From Aphelocoma coerulescens (taxonomy: Eukaryota; Chordata; Aves; Passeriformes; Corvidae), in NCBI RefSeq assembly GCF_041296385.1, contig NC_091017.1, positions 13,200,001 to 13,264,000 of the forward strand: 64,000 nt of DNA. Direction: 5' to 3'. The first letter of the stretch is position 1, and each line of letters begins with the position of its first letter. A model generated the notes under the pieces. That model was not told the DNA's origin, did not search any database, and saw nothing but the letters and a program-made list of their open reading frames with translations. Position numbers and translations under genes: made by a program. Below are positions 63,745 to 64,000 of this stretch, piece by piece.

Positions 63745-63910
63745 TCTTCCACAGCAAACAAAGAATATAAATTGTTCAGCTTCACTCCAGTGACTTTCCC
63801 CTCCCTGGGAGTTCAGTTTACACCCTTGTCATATTCAGACTCACTGACAAATTTTTCCTTCCTGATGGATTGAAAAAGAATATTGACCAATTTTTGATTC
63901 TCAGTAGTTA
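63745..63910 (-). mobile_element. Old CR1-clade LINE, second segment after the LTR
   Basis: AGCAAACAAAGAATATAAAT and TGAAAAAGAATATTGACCAA continue the order of the CR1 copy that stops at 63294. Joining the two flanks across one TCTTC copy restores a continuous CR1 alignment. Confidence 0.75.
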
Positions 63911-64000
63911 GGGCTCAGACTCATAATAGTTATAACTGTCAGTGTTTATAATACTTTGGTTTGTTGTGGGTTTTTTTGTTTGTTTGTTTTTCATTTGCAT

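Noticed and set aside
1..64000. CRISPR arrays, bacterial operons, tRNA or rRNA genes
   Set aside because: The sequence is vertebrate nuclear DNA; no regularly spaced repeats or RNA gene folds were recognised.

Overview
The window reads as vertebrate, almost certainly avian, nuclear DNA. It is AT-rich and gene-poor, and carries several truncated CR1 LINE copies and LTR elements of the kind found in bird genomes. One host gene is supported: the first coding exon of MAML3 (mastermind-like 3, a Notch co-activator) on the minus strand at 52160-52603. The 148 residues match the MAML3 N-terminus rather than MAML1 or MAML2, and the exon ends in a clean GTAAGG donor. No other ORF in the window behaves like a protein-coding exon. 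A passerine is plausible but unproven.

Layout. 1-52159 is the 5' part of MAML3 intron 1, transcribed right to left. It holds scattered CR1 fragments, a broken endogenous retrovirus with unmatched LTR ends (about 13.3-16.5 kb), a further LTR-like block (16.9-17.8 kb), an LTR-like block at 42.4-43.0 kb, a 131-bp dispersed duplication (34.2 and 37.55 kb), a 400-bp purine-only style tract (37.4-37.8 kb), and two GC-richer, TAAT-rich patches that look like candidate enhancers (9.1-9.3 and 13.05-13.25 kb). About 50.58-54.0 kb is a CpG island covering exon 1, the 5' UTR/promoter and the first 1.5 kb of the intron. 54.0-64.0 kb is upstream flank. Its right end is a stack of transposons: two old CR1 copies in opposite orientation, each later split by a solo LTR of the same family. 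Both LTRs have their own intact 5-bp target-site duplications.

Function. The only gene product is the Notch-binding N-terminus of MAML3, which docks on the RBPJ-NICD groove. Exon 2 and the activation domains lie beyond the left edge. I did not find a convincing undescribed biological system. The most checkable points are the nested LTR history, the candidate intronic enhancers, a 12-codon upstream ORF, and a combined RBPJ/NF-kB site in the CpG island.
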